NCBI GenBank assembly: GCA_016721385.1
Contig: JADKIE010000004.1
Coordinates: forward strand, 186,001-250,000
DNA length: 64,000 nt
DNA from: Chitinophagaceae bacterium
Lineage (GTDB): Bacteria > Bacteroidota > Bacteroidia > Chitinophagales > Chitinophagaceae
Reading direction: 5' to 3'
Part shown: positions 8,700 to 18,815 of the stretch, piece after piece
How positions within the stretch are numbered: position 1 is the stretch's first letter
Layout of the letters: each line of letters begins with the position of its first letter
Program-made: the position numbers and the translations under genes
The notes under the pieces: model-generated
The model's database searches: none
Told to the model about the DNA's origin: nothing
Seen by the model: only the letters and a program-made list of their open reading frames with translations

Positions 8700-9338
8700 A
8701 TGCTTAAAGTAATTTTTCTGGCAATAACTCTTTTTTCTTTAGTACTTTTTTACTACGGAACCGGAAAGCAAAATAAGATTTTGATAATAAGTATTTTATG
8801 GCTGATAATAATTGGCAGAGTTGCCTATGTTGGATATTTTGAAAATACGTCAATAACACCTCCAAGATTTTTATTTGTACCTATTGCTGCCATAAGCCTG
8901 GCGATATATTTTTATAAAATAATTAATAAAAATAAAATTAGCACTACTTTTTTAGTTGCAATTCATATTTTGCGTTTACCAATCGAACTTGTGCTGTACA
9001 AATTATTTCTACAAAAACAAGTCCCCGTTTTAATGACTTTTAAGGGATGGAATTTTGATATTCTTATTGGAGTATCTGCTATTTTTATTTTAGTTTACTT
9101 ACTATTAACTAAAAAGAAATTGCATAAATATTTTTTATGGCTTTGGAATAGTGTCGGGCTTATCTTTTTAGCAATAATTGTAATTCTGGCAACTCTTTCA
9201 TCACCAACACCCATTCAGCAGTTTGCGTTTGAACAACCTAATGTAGCTGTCTTACAATTTCCTTTTATTTATTTACCTGCGTTAGTAGTGCCACTTGTGT
9301 TTTTATCTCACATACTTGCAATAAAACAAGCAGATTAA
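8700..9338 (+). CDS. Polytopic membrane protein of unknown function
   Basis: The 212-residue intact ORF has about seven hydrophobic segments (about residues 2-20, 27-46, 57-76, 84-100, 118-137, 146-166, 183-205). Short basic loops such as KKKLHK are consistent with inner-membrane insertion. I do not recognise a family. It follows the YCII-like gene by 71 bases on the same strand and ends before the bidirectional terminator at 9420. Polar residues in the helices are few, so a transporter function is not evident. Confidence 0.7.
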   Translation: MLKVIFLAITLFSLVLFYYGTGKQNKILIISILWLIIIGRVAYVGYFENTSITPPRFLFVPIAAISLAIYFYKIINKNKISTTFLVAIHILRLPIELVLYKLFLQKQVPVLMTFKGWNFDILIGVSAIFILVYLLLTKKKLHKYFLWLWNSVGLIFLAIIVILATLSSPTPIQQFAFEQPNVAVLQFPFIYLPALVVPLVFLSHILAIKQAD

Positions 9339-9419
9339 TATTTAAGTAAAATAACATTTTCAATTCAGACTTTATCCTATTTTCCGTACGCTATACAATT
9401 TACAAAGAGTAAATTAAAC

Positions 9420-9450
9420 AAAAAGGTTTCTGAATTTCAGAAACCTTTTT
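9420..9450. terminator. Bidirectional rho-independent terminator
   Basis: A near-perfect palindrome of 15-bp arms (AAAAAGGTTTCTGAA and its complement) is flanked by A and T runs. It lies between the convergent membrane-protein gene and trxA and can serve both strands. Confidence 0.9.
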
Positions 9451-9476
9451 AAGTATTTTGCGATAAATAGTAACTA

Positions 9477-9794
9477 TTACTTGTGTAATTCTATCTTTTT
9501 TACAAAATTAGATTTGGGTTGTGCTCCCACTAATTTATCAACTACTTGTCCGCCTTTTACAAAAAGAATTGCAGGGATACTGGTAATACCATAGTTCATA
9601 GATATTTGTGGATTGTTATCAACATTTACCTTGCCTACATTTACCTTGCCTGTATAATCTTTTGCCAATTCTTCAATTACCGGGCCAATAGCTCGGCAAG
9701 GACCACACCATTCTGCCCAAAAATCAATTACGGTTAATTTATCACTGTCTAAAACTTCTGTTTTAAAGTTTGCGTCTGTAAATTCTAAAGCCAT
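9477..9794 (-). CDS. trxA: Thioredoxin
   Basis: This complete 105-residue cytosolic thioredoxin reduces protein disulfides using electrons from thioredoxin reductase. It has the active site AEWCGPCRAIGPVIEEL (WCGPC at about residues 29-33), cis-Pro in SIPAILFVKGG and the C-terminal GAQPKSNFVKKI helix. It is a single gene with its own terminator (9420-9450). A minus-7-like element TAAATTTG lies about 31 bases upstream on the minus strand. The partner trxB is in this window at 62.4 kb. Confidence 0.96.
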   Translation of the reverse strand: MALEFTDANFKTEVLDSDKLTVIDFWAEWCGPCRAIGPVIEELAKDYTGKVNVGKVNVDNNPQISMNYGITSIPAILFVKGGQVVDKLVGAQPKSNFVKKIELHK

Positions 9795-9824
9795 AGTTAT
9801 ATTATTTTATTTTAAAGTAGAGGG

Positions 9825-9832
9825 CAAATTTA
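9825..9832 (-). promoter_or_regulatory. Minus-7 promoter element (TAaaTTTG) upstream of trxA
   Basis: TAAATTTG on the minus strand matches the Bacteroidota minus-7 consensus. No clear TTG box lies at 17-23 bases, so this is a weak call. Confidence 0.35.
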
Positions 9833-9952
9833 CAGCCAATATTATTAATGTGCTGTAATGACATATCCACAGAGTGTTAATCTGTCAAATGCAACCACAA
9901 AATGCCACAGCGGCACAATAAATAGTACGATAAATTAACCTTAATGGCCAAA

Positions 9953-12900
9953 TTACACCGTTACAACACTAACCTCTATATCTTTATTTTCATTTAAAAA
10001 TACAGCCATTTCATCATTCATAACAAAGCCTTTTTCGAGTGTGTATAAACCAATTTTAAAATTGGCTCGGGTATCTTTTATATTAAACTTAACCGATGTT
10101 TTATGGATTTTCTTTAATGTTTTTGTCAATAAAATTTACAAAATCATGTGTTATAAATTGTGGCTGTACATCAATAACTACTTGCTTGGTTAAGGTAGAT
10201 TTTATGGTTTCTAATAAATGCAACTTGTTTAATTTAAATTCAAATTGATCGCTGTTATAGCGTTGCTTAAAACCACCTTCAAGCAGTACAATTAATCCTT
10301 TTTCTAAGTAGTTGGTATATTTTACATAATCCTCACTCCAAAGATAAAAATCGGCCTTGCCACTATAATCTTCGATGGTTAGTATTCCAAAATTTTTCCC
10401 TGTTTTAGTTAGTCGATGTTGAACGTTTATTACTAAACCGGCTAACCTAAACTGCATAAACGGATTAGCTAAAGTGCTTACCGCAGCAACATACTCATTA
10501 AACTCGGCTAATGAAGTAATGTTGTAATGTTTCATTTCAAACGTATAGTTATCCAGCGGATGGCCACTCATGTACATTCCCGTAACTTCTTTTTCATTAT
10601 CCAACTGTTCAATTAATTGCCATGGCTCACAGGGCAAAAGTTTGGGTGGTACAATTTCGGGCATAGCCATATCGCCAAATAAAGTATTGGTTGTACTTGC
10701 CGAATTCATTTGATATACACTCCCAAATTTGATAATTTTTTCCAGCCCAACAACATCTCCGGGTGCCTGATAAAAATATTGTGCTCTATGCAAATCTGTA
10801 AAACAATCAAATGCGCCTGCATATACTAAACTCTCCAACGATTTTTTATTTACGGTACGCTGATTAACACGTTTTACTAAATCAAAAATATTTTTAAAAT
10901 ACCCGTGCTTATCTCTTTCAATAATAACATCTTCAATGGCTTTTTCTCCAACACCTTTTAAGCCGCTAAAACCAAAGCGTATTTCGCCTTTTTTGTTAAC
11001 GGCAAAGCCATTTTGGCTTTCGTTAATATCAGGCCCAAGTACTTTAATTCCCATTCGTTTACATTCTTCCATAAAAAATGTAATTTTTTCTATACTGCCG
11101 GAGTGATTAAGTACTGCCATATATTCACTTGGGTAATGGGCTTTTAAATAAGCTGTTTGGTAGGCCACAAAGGCATAACAGGTGCTATGACTTTTGTTGA
11201 ATGCGTATTGGGCAAATGCTTCCCAATCTGTCCAAATTTTCTCTAATTTTTCTGCAGGATGATTTTTTGCAGTAGCACCTTCTACAAACTGTGTTTTCAT
11301 TTTGTCCAACACAGCTTTTTGTTTTTTACCCATTGCCTTACGCAAAATATCTGCATCGCCTTTACTAAAGCCTGCCAGCTTTTGCGATAGCAACATTACT
11401 TGCTCCTGATATACTGTAATGCCATACGTTTCTTTCAAGTGTTCCTCCATATCAGCCAAATCGTACTCTACTTGCTTTTTGCCATGTTTACGATCAATGT
11501 ATTCCGGAATATAACTCATTGGACCGGGTCGGTACAGGGCATTCATGGCAATTAAATCATCAAATTTATCGGGCTTTAGTTCCCGTAAATATTTTTGCAT
11601 TCCGGGGCTTTCAAACTGAAAGTACCATTTGTATCACCATGCTGATAAAGCTTATAAGTTTGCTCATCATCTAAAGGAATGGAATCAATATCGATAACCA
11701 CACCATGGTTTTGTTTTATAAGATGAAGAGCAGTTTTTAAAATACTAAGCGTTTTTAAACCCAAAAAGTCCATTTTAATTACGCCGGCTTCTTCAATCGA
11801 ATTTCCTTCAATTTGTGTTAGCCATAATTCACTTTCCTTGCTGGTGGCAACGGGTAGGAGCTCTGTTAAATCTTTTGGCGCAATAATTATGGCAGATGCA
11901 TGTATGCCGGTGTTACGTACCGATCCTTCTAATATTTCGGCTTCAGTAAAATGGTGCTTCTTAAATCGTTGCCTTCATAAATAGCTCTAAGTTGCTTTAC
12001 ATTTTCTACATCATCGGCCTGTAAGGCTTCTTTTTCTTCTAAAGATTTTTCTCCGTTTTTTGCTTCTTTAATGGTGTAGGGTGCATGTAATAATCTTTTT
12101 AAATTTATTCCGGGCCTTTCCGGTACTAATTTAGATAAGGCTCTGCTTTCGGCAATGGGTAAATCCATAACCCGGGCTACATCGGCAATACTGCTTTTGG
12201 CTGCCATGGTGCCATAAGTAATAATTTGTGCCACCTGGTTTTTGCCGTATTTCTGCACTACATAATCAATTACTTTCTGCCTGCCATCATCATCAAAATC
12301 CGTGTCTATATCGGGCATGCTCTTACGCTCCGGGTTTAAGAATCTTTCAAAAAGCAAATTGTATTTTATTGGGTCTATATTTGTAATGCCAATGCAGTAA
12401 GCTACCGCACTACCAGCTGCCGAGCCACGGCCGGGGCCAATAAATACCCCGATATCTCTGCCATGTTTTATAAAATCGCTTACAATTAAAAAATAACCTG
12501 CAAACCCCATTTTTTAATAATGCTAAGTTCAAATTGCAAACGTTCTTCGGCTTCGGGTGTTAGTATTTTGTATCTTTCCTTTGCGCCACTCCATGTTAAG
12601 TGTTCTAAATATTCATCTTGTGTTTTAAAATTAGAAGGCACTTCAAAAAAAGGTAAGAGTATTTCTTTCTTTAAATCAAGTAAATCTATTTTATCTATAA
12701 TTTCATTTGTATTGTCAATTGCCTGGGGAATATCCTCAAATACCTTACTCATTTCCTTGGTAGTTTTTAAATAAAACTGATCGTTAGGAAAAGCAAAGCG
12801 TTTGTTTTTAGCAAATACATCATCATCGGTAAACTCACGTAGGGCAGGAGTAGCTTGTTTTTCGCCGGTATTTATGCAAAGCAAAATATCGTGTGCATTA

Positions 12901-13565
12901 AAATCTTTTTGATCTACATAATGGCTATCGTTGCTGGCAATAACTTTTACATTATATTTTTTAGCAAATTTTAAAAGTACTTCGTTTACTTTTTCCTGCT
13001 CCGGAATGCCATGTCGTTGCAATTCTACATAATAATCTTCCTGAAAAATATTTAACCACCATTTAAATTCGTTTTCGCCTTCGGCTTCGCCTTTTTTTAA
13101 AATGGTTTGTGGTACCAAAGCACCCAAGCAGCATGTTGTAGCAATTAATCCTTCGTGATATTTATGAATTAATTCTTTATCTATACGTGGATATTTGCTG
13201 TACATTCCTTCTATATATCCAAGTGATGTAAGTTTTACTAAATTTTTATAGCCTGCATCATTTTTAGCTAATAATATTTGATGATGGCGTGGATCTTTTT
13301 CTTCTTTACTAAATGTTTTGCGATGTCTGTCGGTTGTAATATAAAACTCACATCCAACAACAGGTTTTACTTTTAATGTACCATCTGCATTTTTATGATT
13401 ATACGCTTCTTTTACAAACTCAAAAGCACCAAACATATTACCATGGTCGCTTATGGCTAAAGCCGGCATACCATCTGCAATTGCTTTTTTGTACAGGTTT
13501 TTTATAGATGCTGCGCCATCTAATAAAGAAAATTGGGTGTGAACGTGTAAATGTGAGAATTTCAT
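9953..13565 (-). CDS. dnaE: DNA polymerase III alpha subunit DnaE (several one-base losses)
   Basis: This is the replicative polymerase catalytic subunit, about 1,204 codons once repaired. From the N-terminus (13565): PHP domain (FSHLHVHTQFSLLDG, ALAISDHGNMFG, VIASNDSHYV); polymerase palm with GPGRGSAAGSAVAYC and MPDIDTDFDDDGRQ (catalytic aspartates); FQFESPGMQKYLREL; fingers with ALYRPGPM and YGITVYQEQVM; an HhH region (GFSGLKGVGEKAIEDV); an OB fold (FRLAGLVINVQHRLTKTGKNFG). Frame breaks lie near 12510 (A6 for A7), 11945 (run of T), 11620 (T3 for T4) and 10105 (net two bases). The last break hides a further ~48 residues ending in IEVSVVTV at TAA 9953-9955. Gene loss of dnaE would be lethal, so sequencing error is the better explanation. 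Confidence 0.96.
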
Positions 13566-13943
13566 CCTTTTTAAGTGCTGATTTTTACGAATAGTGAGAT
13601 AGACGCAGATACGATTTAAAGCTTAAAAAAATCTTAATAATCATAAACAGCATAATCCTCTGCGTATATTTACAAATATCGTTCACAATAAGTATGCTAA
13701 CTAATTCGTTTCTCCACAGCATTGTAAATTTATTAAGTGTTAATAACCAGCTATTTACAATTTAGGGTTGCATTTTTAGGTTTTCGGCATTACCTTTGCA
13801 TCGCATTTGAAAAATATATTAATTAATAGTTTGTAGGACAAGACCAAACGCAGATTCAAGATAAATAATACAAGTAACGAAAGTAAGAAGATGGAGAGAA
13901 TACAAGATTAAGTCGTACATACGCCTAAACCCCAAGTTTACGT
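13566..13943. other. Intergenic region between dnaE and the NlpC/P60 gene
   Basis: This 378-base divergent intergenic region is AT-rich. It contains the promoter at 13768-13798 and a leader of about 140 bases before the peptidase ATG. I see no gene or strong hairpin in it. Confidence 0.6.
13768..13798 (+). promoter_or_regulatory. Bacteroidota-type promoter for the NlpC/P60 gene
   Basis: A minus-33 TTG (13768-13770) and minus-7 TAccTTTG (13791-13798) are separated by 20 bases, matching the Bacteroidota housekeeping consensus. The predicted start near 13805 gives a 5' leader of about 140 bases. Confidence 0.75.
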
Positions 13944-14647
13944 ATGAAAAACTTATTTATTGTTGCTGTTGCCATAGGTATTTTTTCGGGAACACCAATA
14001 TCTACTAAAGCACAAACATCTGTAAATTCTTTACGGAGTGCCGATGGTTCATCTGGCCTAAAATCGGTAAAATTTATTGAAGGCATTGAAATTTCGAGAG
14101 ATTTTAATGTAAATCTGCCTGTAACCGAAAATAAATCTGTAGTAACAACAACTAAAACACCTGTTACCAGTACCGCTATGCTAATACAATTGAAGCATGT
14201 ACAGCCATGCAATTTAAGTATGCTCAGTTAATGGATGTGGATGTAGAATCGTTAACCAATACCAAGCTTTTAAATTTTATTGACGAGTGGTGGGCTACTC
14301 GTTACCGTTATGGCGGCACTACAAAAAAAGGAATTGATTGCAGCTCATTAACCGGAACATTATTAAGAGATGTGTATGGTGTAACAGTACCACGTACTGC
14401 CCGGGAGCAATACAGGATATCTACTAAATTAAAAAGAGAAGAATTGGCCGAAGGCGATTTTGTTTTTTTTAATACAAGAGGTGGTGTAAGCCATGTAGGT
14501 ATATATTTAACTAATGGTTATTTTGTACATAGTAGTGTACACAGTGGCGTTGTAATAAGTAGTTTAGATGAAAGCTATTACAGTAAAAAATATATTGGTG
14601 GTGGCAGGCCAAATTTGCAACAAGAAACGCCGGTTACCGAAGAGTAA
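13944..14647 (+). CDS. Secreted NlpC/P60 (C40) cell-wall peptidase (frameshifted)
   Basis: This exported peptidoglycan endopeptidase has about 235 residues. The signal peptide is MKNLFIVAVAIGIFSGTPISTKAQ. A linker runs to about residue 75, and the frame then changes near 14175-14200. The second frame reads YANTIEACTAMQFKYAQLMD and the NlpC/P60 domain: YRYGGTTKKGIDCSSLTG (nucleophile Cys), REELAEGDFVFFN, VSHVGIYL (His) and FVHSS. The shift is repaired by one extra base just before TATGCTAATAC. The family usually cleaves gamma-D-Glu-meso-DAP stem-peptide bonds. It has its own promoter and terminator. Confidence 0.88.
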
Positions 14648-14670
14648 AATGTAATTCTTAATATTAAATT

Positions 14671-14697
14671 GGGAGCATATACTATGCTCCTTTTTTT
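14671..14697 (+). terminator. Rho-independent terminator after the NlpC/P60 gene
   Basis: A GGAGCAT/ATGCTCC stem (14672-14678, 14684-14690) is followed by T7. The TAG stop codon of the convergent flippase gene (14682-14684) lies inside the hairpin. Confidence 0.8.
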
Positions 14698-16212
14698 ATG
14701 CCTGTTTTTTTAAGCAGGGTGTTCCATACAGGCATAATATCGGGAGATAGTTTTAAAAGCAATGTGCCACTGCCATATAGAACTATAAAAAATAAACTGC
14801 GTACTACTAACCAGGCAAATCCCTGATAATTATTGAACAGCAAATAAGTTATGTAAAAAGATGATAGCCCAAGTATTACAGTATACAGGGTTTCTTTAGT
14901 AAAAGGTTGTAGCTTAAACTTTTTTATTAAAAAGATATATCTTACTGCATTGAAAATGGTAAACGAAATAAGATTGGCAATGGCAGGCCCAACGATTCCC
15001 ATTTGTTTGGTAAGGATATAATTCATGGGTAAAGTAATCAGTATCAAAATGATTCCGGTAAAAAACTCAAACCGCCAAAGGGTAGATGTACCAATGATTT
15101 GAGCATTTACACCTGTACCCATATCTATAATTTTCATTAAGCCAATAAAAAAGAAAACCCAACGGGCATCCAAGTATTGATTTTGAAGTTTAAATGTAAA
15201 TACACCATCGGTAAAATTTAACCATATTAACGAAAAAATACCAACTGCAAAAATCAGCATGTTTATAGATGAACGATGATAAATGGTATTAATTTTATCC
15301 AACTGTTTATCTTTCATAGGCACGGGAAAGTACCGCAACAGATGATGAGACGATACCACGTTGCGGTGCTTGTATTAAGCTTGCCATATTTTGTGCTAAT
15401 GAGTAAACGCCTGCCAATGCAAGGCCATTCGGTAATACAGATGCTATTACAAAAGAATCGAATACACCGGCAATTGCATAAACCAACGAGCCGCCATAAA
15501 CAAAACCTGCTAAGGTTAAAATTTTTTTTAAGAATTTTTTAGAAACAATACTGACTTTAAATGTAAAATGCAATTGCTTAGATGCAATAAGGTTTATTAG
15601 AAGTATTGCGGCAATAGCTAAAAATAAAAATGAGTAAATTTTAATAAATAAATCAAATTTGGCAATAATACCCGTAAACACCAGTACAATTAAAATAGTT
15701 GTAAATAGCCTGAACTGTACTTCTTTTAAAAAATTTGTAAGCACCGATTTTTTTAATTGCCAGGCATACGCTTCTAAAATAGAGTATAAACTAAAGCCCA
15801 AACCAAATGGAAAAACCCAGTTGTAATAGGTAACCAATGAAGAAGAATTTGCACTAAATTTTCGGATAACTAAATCCTTAAAAAAGATGCCGGCAATAAC
15901 TACACAACAAAATCCTAACAGCGAAACCAATAACGCCCATGTAAATAAATCGTTCTTTTTGTTTTCGAGATTGTCTTTATAATACGGATAAAATTTGTAG
16001 ATATAGCTACTCATGCCCAAGTTGGCAAAGGATTGCATTATGGTAGCAATGGCTATAAAAATATTGGTTAACCCGTATTGTTCCGGCGTAAAGCCGCCTT
16101 CTTTGGTAAATAAGTAGGTATTTAATAAGCCAATAGCAAAGCCTATATATACAATAACGGATGAAATAATACTTTGCCTGCGAAGTTGACTCCATTTGTT
16201 TATTTGCCGCTA
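14682..16212 (-). CDS. Polysaccharide/lipid flippase (MATE/Wzx-like, frameshifted)
   Basis: This inner-membrane protein of about 500 residues belongs to the polysaccharide-biosynthesis (Wzx/MurJ-like MVF) superfamily, which flips lipid-linked glycans. In order: NKWSQLRRQSIISSVIVYIGFAIGLLN and LFTKEGGFTPEQYGLTNIFIA (start region, no clear ATG in frame); LALAGVYSLAQNMASLIQAPQRGI and SSSVAVLSRA to about 15310; then, in another frame, DKQLDKINTIYHRSSINMLIFA and GTGVNAQIIGTSTLWRFE to 14682. One base is missing near 15308. The start codon is uncertain: a TAG lies just upstream in frame, so another base was probably lost near 16200-16215. Apart from the convergent peptidase, no glycan-synthesis genes are adjacent. 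Confidence 0.82.
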
Positions 16213-16299
16213 AATTATACTAATTTTTTGATGCAAAGATGATCAATTGTTTTAGACTGTATTTACTAATTTGTTACCCGATTTTAAATACACACATGT

Positions 16300-17040
16300 T
16301 CATTTCCTAATTTGCCCAATCCGTAACAATAATGGGAATTTTACTAGCTTTTGATTTTGTTTTCCCCAAGCCATTTTTAATGCAGGCATTATTTCATCAA
16401 CAGGATTGTACTTATTTACTTTAATGAAGTGCTTTACTGCCGACCATGTGTTTAAATAACCTTGCAATTGCTCAAGTGTCCATAAATAAATGCTGCTAAA
16501 TTGTGGTGTTTCTATTTCATCAAAAGGAAAAGGGATGGTTTGATAATTTTCGTCAATGTATTTTCTTTCTTTGTCCCAATAGCTTCCCAAAGTGTCTTTG
16601 TACAAATGATTGATAATTTCATCAACCTTTGGCTCAATTTCAATTTTTCCGTAGCCTAAAATTATCAGGTACGAATTATTTTTGCCGGTACGGTTTACTT
16701 CAGCGTAAAATTTGTCAAAATCAAACCAGTGAACCGCTTGTGCTGTAATAATTAAATCAAAAAAATTGTTTTTGAAATTGGTTGCTTCGGCAGGCTGTAG
16801 TGCATAAGTAATATTTGCAGCATTAACTGCATTATTTAATTGTGATTGACTAATATCAGTTGCATAAACATGTTTAAATGCTTTAGCCAATTCAATTGCC
16901 ACCTGGCCATTGCCGGTGCCGCAATCCCAGGCATTTGTAAATTGAATGGGTAAAGTGTGCAGGTATTCATAAAAGTCGGTAGGGTAGGCTGGCCTGTACT
17001 TTGCATAATTATCCGAGTTGTCCGAAAAATTATCTTTCAT
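16300..17040 (-). CDS. SAM-dependent class I methyltransferase
   Basis: The intact 246-residue protein begins NYAKYRPAYP and has motif I AWDCGTGNGQVAIELA (about residues 38-52). It continues with an acidic post-I strand (HVYATDISQSQL) and LIITAQAVHWFDFDKFYAEVNR. This is the Rossmann-type methyltransferase 11-like group, often annotated as ubiquinone/SAM methyltransferase-like. The substrate is unknown. It lies 19 bases downstream of the M1 peptidase on the same strand. Confidence 0.82.
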   Translation of the reverse strand: MKDNFSDNSDNYAKYRPAYPTDFYEYLHTLPIQFTNAWDCGTGNGQVAIELAKAFKHVYATDISQSQLNNAVNAANITYALQPAEATNFKNNFFDLIITAQAVHWFDFDKFYAEVNRTGKNNSYLIILGYGKIEIEPKVDEIINHLYKDTLGSYWDKERKYIDENYQTIPFPFDEIETPQFSSIYLWTLEQLQGYLNTWSAVKHFIKVNKYNPVDEIMPALKMAWGKQNQKLVKFPLLLRIGQIRK

Positions 17041-17058
17041 GAATTATTTTTTATAAAT

Positions 17059-18769
17059 CTAATTTGCAACCTTATTTATTTTGATGTAGAAATTTTCATC
17101 TACACTAAATGTATTATCTCCTTCGGGATAAAGGTTTAGGGTTTGCCATTTCTCGGTTGGTTTTATCCAGCGTTCGCATTTAAAACTAATTTTAAGCGGA
17201 AGATTAAAACTATTAACACAATTAGTATATCTGTATTGCAAACTAAAATCGTCTTGTTTATATTCTAAAACAGGTATTTGGATGGTTCTTAAATATTGGT
17301 CAAATATCTTACTAAAATTAATTTTGCTTTTTTTTATTAATATATTTTTCAATTTGCTCGGTTGTTACGGTTTGCAAACCAAAATCTTTATTTAAGCCAC
17401 GTAATATTTGCCTGAATTTTTCATCATCATTAATAACCTGTCGTATGGTGTGCAGCATATTACCCGACTTTGGGTACATATCGCCACTGCCTTCCTGGTT
17501 TACATTGTATGGCCCAATAATAGGGATGTCGTTTTGTATGCCTTTTCTGGTTCCTATACAATATTCGTTGCCGGCTTTTTTGCCAAACCAATAATCGGTA
17601 AACAAGGTTTCGCTGTAGTTGGTAAAGCCTTCGTGTACCCACATATCGGCAATATCTTTACTGGTAATATTATTGGCAAACCACTCATGGCCGCTTTCAT
17701 GTACAATTATAAAATCCCATTTCATTCCCCAGCCTGTACCACTTAAATCTCTGCCTAAATAACCGTTTTGAAATTTATTGCCGTATGCTACAGCACTTTG
17801 GTGTTCCATACCCAAATGCGGTGCTTCTACCAGTTTATAACCATCTTTATAAAATGGGTATGGGCCAAACCAATACTCAAACGCTTTCATCATTTTTGCA
17901 GCATCGGCAAATTGTTTTTTTGCTTTTTCCAGGTTTTCTTCAAGCACCCAATAATCCATATCTAAATTGCCTTTTTCGCCTTTATATACTTCGCTAAAAT
18001 GTACATATTTACCAATGTAGGGCACCAGATTGTAATTGTTGATAGGAGAAATTACCTCCCAGGTTGTTGTTTTTAAACCATTGCTTTTTTCTTCTTTAAC
18101 CAACCTTCCATTAGCTACGCCTGTAAGTGTATCGGGATAAGTCATTGTAATACTTGCACCATTATCGGGTTCGTCGCTTTGATGATCTTTACACGGATAC
18201 CATACACTTGCACCTAAGCCTTGACAGGCAACGCTTACAAACGGGCTGCCATCTTTACTCTTTTTCCAAATTAAACCGCCATCCCACGGTGGACGACGGG
18301 CAATGGTGGGTTTGCCGTGGTAGTAGATATTTAGGTAAAAAGGTTTATTTGTTTTTAAATCAATAAATGCTGGATGGATTTTGAGAAAATATGCATTGCC
18401 TTCTTTTTTTATAACCTCTGCTTTAATTGGCCATGGGTTGCTTCTTTTTTCAATTCTTGGGTCATCAAAAGTAGTAATACACACATCCAATATCAATGGT
18501 TCTTGTAAATCAATTTGTAACAAACCTCCTTTTTTTATAGATTTAATTAGTATAACGTTATTCCCACTAATCGTACTATCCACAATATTAAATTGCACAT
18601 CCAAATCATATCGTTGCACATCCCACCAATCTCTGCTTGGGCCATACGTACCTCGTAATGTATCGGCATGGGTAAATTTTTGTACTTGTTTTAAAGGCTG
18701 TGCCTCAATGTAATTAAGAATTAGGAATGAAGAATTAAGAATTAAAACAATTTTTACTAATAACCTCAT
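17059..18769 (-). CDS. M1-family zinc metallopeptidase, secreted (frameshifted at C-terminus)
   Basis: This is an aminopeptidase N-like enzyme of about 570 residues with a signal peptide (MRLLVKIVLILNSSFLILNYIEAQ). The central catalytic segment is IVHESGHEWFANNI (HExxH) followed after 18 residues by the third ligand in MWVHEGFTNYSE. LGMEHQSAVAYGN is the substrate-binding GAMEN-like motif. Near 17330 the frame changes at an A8 run; the extension (about 97 residues, SKINFSKIFDQYLRTIQIP and onward) follows naturally if the run has 7 (or 10) bases. Here the simplest repair removes one base, unlike most lesions in the window. The signal-peptide DNA contains a short dispersed repeat (see findings). 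Confidence 0.88.
18712..18745. repeat. AATTAAGAATTAGGAATGAAG-type mini-repeat inside a signal peptide
   Basis: Imperfect direct units of the type AATTAAGAATTAGGAATGAAG occur here. On the coding strand they specify LNSSFLILNY of the M1 peptidase signal peptide. I recall this AT-rich motif as a common dispersed mini-repeat in Bacteroidota genomes. Confidence 0.45.
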
Positions 18770-18815
18770 ATTTGTTTGTTTATAAGTGCTAATTTAGTTT
18801 AGTTTTTTATCAAAA

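Noticed and set aside
16007..16195. 62-residue minus-strand ORF starting MESTSQAKYYF
   Set aside because: The alternative frame over the same bases gives typical flippase membrane helices continuous with the downstream protein.
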